64,000 nt of DNA from contig CAWHXG010000003.1 of NCBI GenBank assembly GCA_963833235.1, forward strand, positions 1 to 64,000. Reading direction: 5' to 3'. The notes beneath the pieces are model-generated. The model worked only from the letters and a program-made list of their open reading frames with translations, was not told where the DNA came from and did not search any database. This document shows positions 62,625 to 64,000 of the stretch, piece by piece. The stretch is from CAWHXG01 sp963833235 (GTDB taxonomy: Bacteria; Pseudomonadota; Alphaproteobacteria; Rhodobacterales; Rhodobacteraceae). The translations under genes were made by a program, and so were the position numbers. The stretch's first letter is position 1. Each line of letters opens with the position of its first letter.

Positions 62625-62660
62625 CGGCGGCAAGGGACGACGGCGACGGGTCGGTGCCCG

Positions 62661-63281
62661 TCAGCCGCGCGCCATCTCCGCCAGCCGCGCCACGTAGCGG
62701 GCCATCGTGTCGATCTCGAGGTTCACGCTGTCGCCCGTGCGGGCCGCGCCCCAGGTCGTCGCCGCCTTGGTATGGGGGATGACGTTGACACCGAAGCGGG
62801 TGCCGCCCGCCTCGTCGCGCACCTCGTTGACGGTCAGCGACGTGCCGTTGAGCGCCACCGAACCCTTCGGCGCGATGAAACGCCCCAGGCCCGCGGGGGC
62901 TTCGAAGGTGATCCGGGTGCTCTCGCCCTCGTCGTGCAGTGCGGCGATCGTGGCGGTTCCGTCCACATGCCCCGAGACGATATGCCCGCCCAGCTCGTCG
63001 CCCACCTTCAGCGCGCGCTCCAGGTTGATCCGCCGCCCCGGCGCCCAGCCGCCGAGCGTCGTGAGGCCCGCCGTCTCGGCGGAGGCCTGGACGTCGAACC
63101 ACGCCTGCCCCGCCGGCTCGCGGCCGCGGGTCACCACGGTCAGGCAGACCCCGTCGCAGGCGATCGAGGCGCCGATCTCGATCCCGGCCGGGTCGTACCC
63201 GGTGCCGATGCGCAGGCGCAGGTCGCCCTCGTCGCGCAAATCGCGCAGGGTGCCGATGTCGGTGACGATGCCGGTGAACAT
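62661..63281 (-). CDS. ribE: Riboflavin synthase, alpha chain
   Basis: 206 aa. Dismutates two 6,7-dimethyl-8-ribityllumazine molecules to riboflavin. It has the two tandem lumazine-binding barrels: MFTGIVTDIGTL at the start, GASIACDGVCLTVV and FDVQASAETAGLTTLG in the first, then GGHIVSGHVDGTATIAALHD, GSVALNGTSLTVNEV and FGVNVIPHT in the second. MFTGI is the invariant N-terminus. It is on the same strand as ribB but separated by 527 bp. Confidence 0.95.
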   Translation of the reverse strand: MFTGIVTDIGTLRDLRDEGDLRLRIGTGYDPAGIEIGASIACDGVCLTVVTRGREPAGQAWFDVQASAETAGLTTLGGWAPGRRINLERALKVGDELGGHIVSGHVDGTATIAALHDEGESTRITFEAPAGLGRFIAPKGSVALNGTSLTVNEVRDEAGGTRFGVNVIPHTKAATTWGAARTGDSVNLEIDTMARYVARLAEMARG

Positions 63282-63381
63282 GCGCGAACGGGGTCCTTGG
63301 GGGGCTGGGGGGCGTACCGCCTCGCCCTAGCGTATCCGGCCGGGCGGCGGCAAGCCCGCGGCGGCGGCCGGCCGGTGTCAC

Positions 63382-63640
63382 GCCCAGTCCTGCCCCGCCC
63401 AGTCCTGCCCCGGCTACGTCCTGCTCCGGCGACGCCCTGGCCCGACCACGTTCTGCCCCATCCACGTCCTGCCCCATCCACGTCCTGGCCCGGCCACGTC
63501 CTGGCCCCATACACGTCCTGCCCCATCCACGTCCTGGCCCGGCCACGTCCTGGCCCCATCCACGTCCTGCCTTCGCCACGTCCTGCTTGAGCCACGTCCT
63601 GCCCCATCCACGTCCTGCTGTCGCCACGTCCTGCCCCCGC
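63382..63640. repeat. Array of about sixteen 16-bp tandem repeats
   Basis: The consensus is CCACGTCCTGCCCCAT. Copies run head to tail at 16 bp (two at 17 bp), with the CACGTCCTG half almost constant and the last six bases falling into a few classes: CCCCAT, GCCCGG, CCTTCG, CTTGAG. A higher-order repeat of three units (16+16+17) appears twice. Decayed copies continue to about 63700. As 16 is not a multiple of three, all three frames are open, which produces long spurious open frames with a periodic GQDVDGAGRGWGRTWM pattern. It lies 100 bp upstream of ribE. Confidence 0.92.
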
Positions 63641-63900
63641 CTGGGCCTTCCCCTCGACCGGCCACGGCCACGTCCGGGCCACGGCCACGTCCTCCCCCGG
63701 CAAACGCAGCCCCTCCCGTGCTCCCCCCGCTGTCGAGGCATCCACCGTCCAGGCCGCGGCCGCCCTTCCCCCGCCATCGCGACCTGCCCCGGCCATGGCC
63801 CGCCCAGACCCCCGCTCGCAACTTTCCCTGCTGCCTTCCATGGGCTAAGCCGGAGGCACCGCGCGATTTGGCGCGGCCTTCAGGCGGGGTGGAGAACGGC
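63641..63900. other. Gap with decayed repeats before the lipoprotein gene
   Basis: The first 60 bp hold degraded copies of the 16-bp unit (GGCCACGGCCACGTCC twice). The rest is GC-rich, without a clear promoter or hairpin, up to GGTGGAGAACGGC before the GTG start at 63901. Confidence 0.45.
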
Positions 63901-64000
63901 GTGACAGGCATCATCGGTACGGGGCGCCTGATGGCGCTGCTCTGCGCTCTGACCCTCGTGGCTTCCTGCGGCGTGCCGCGCAGCGGCCCCACCCGCGGCG
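63901..64000 (+). CDS. Lipoprotein, N-terminus only; possibly polysaccharide export (Wza-like)
   Basis: The frame from GTG 63901 reads VTGIIGTGRLMALLCALTLV then ASCGVPRSGPTRG and runs off the window. It is a lipoprotein signal peptide with lipobox VASC, so the mature protein starts at Cys and is membrane-anchored. CGVPRSGP after the lipobox resembles the start of polysaccharide biosynthesis/export outer-membrane proteins in Rhodobacteraceae, but 33 residues cannot settle this. GGAGA lies 8 bases upstream; ATG at 63931 is an alternative start. Confidence 0.6.
   Translation, partial: MTGIIGTGRLMALLCALTLVASCGVPRSGPTRG

Larger units (their letters stand above)
62134..62660. other. 527-bp G-rich gap between ribE and ribB
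   Basis: The plus strand is strongly G-skewed, with a run of 13 G at 62254-62266, further runs of seven and five G near 62370, and the stem-loop with a quadruplex motif at 62564-62624. No FMN riboswitch core is present upstream of ribB, and no open frame has a coding look. A gap of this size inside a riboflavin gene group is unusual. Confidence 0.5.

Noticed and set aside
62134..62660. FMN riboswitch controlling ribB
   Set aside because: The conserved RFN core (GGCGGGGTGAAA-like and GGATTCGGTG-like blocks) is absent on both strands.
63382..63640. CRISPR array or repeat-rich protein upstream of ribE
   Set aside because: The 16-bp units have no spacers. The periodic peptide appears in all three frames because 16 is not divisible by three, and no frame has a real start.

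Overview
The window is high-GC alphaproteobacterial DNA, most probably from a member of the Rhodobacteraceae/Paracoccaceae. The evidence is C4-pathway 5-aminolevulinate synthase, CarD, RpoH, MmcB behind a GAAC-N7-GAAC LexA box, a RibB with a degenerate RibA-like tail, the small families DUF6476 and DUF6324, and a tRNA-His with A73 and no encoded G-1.

Layout. 1-4.5 kb: hemA (cut by the left edge), an M20 dipeptidase, tRNA-Asp, two tRNA-Val and an orphan ParB-like protein. 4.5-15.3 kb: lon, cobT and cobS (divergent around a ~100-bp repeat array), carD, fdxA, an S4 RNA-binding protein, a SUV3-like helicase and a TPR protein. 15.4-17.8 kb: SCP2 protein, alpha/beta hydrolase, HpcH/HpaI aldolase. 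17.8-22.1 kb: the four-gene Anbu cluster (proteasome-like peptidase, transglutaminase, alpha-E protein, ATP-grasp protein), read leftward. 22.4-25.1 kb: divergent pair of ligase-associated exonuclease and ATP-dependent DNA ligase. 25.4-29.7 kb: pepF, a TrkH-type potassium transporter and a Gfo/Idh/MocA oxidoreductase.

29.75-53.73 kb looks like an acquired island. Its left end holds a dctM scrap, a decayed Tn3 transposase and a resolvase. Its core is a type I secretion operon (two unusual ABC proteins and an HlyD adaptor) beside one giant RTX gene of about 13.1 kb. Its right end holds fused scraps of ardC and an NmrA-like gene, a broken SnoaL-type gene and an IS110 transposase. 54-64 kb returns to core genes: rpoH, rluD, DUF6476, tRNA-His, GNAT, DUF6324, mmcB with its SOS box, a small membrane protein, an SDR, then nusB, ribH, ribB and ribE. 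The window ends at the start of a lipoprotein gene.

Many genes that should be intact (hemA, lon, the M20 peptidase, hlyD, the SDR, the RTX gene, the IS110 transposase) carry single-base indels, several of them at short homopolymers. I read most of these as sequencing or assembly errors and annotate the genes across them. The most unusual non-coding signals flank ribE: a 23-bp stem capped by a perfect four-triplet G-quadruplex motif, and an array of about sixteen 16-bp repeats.
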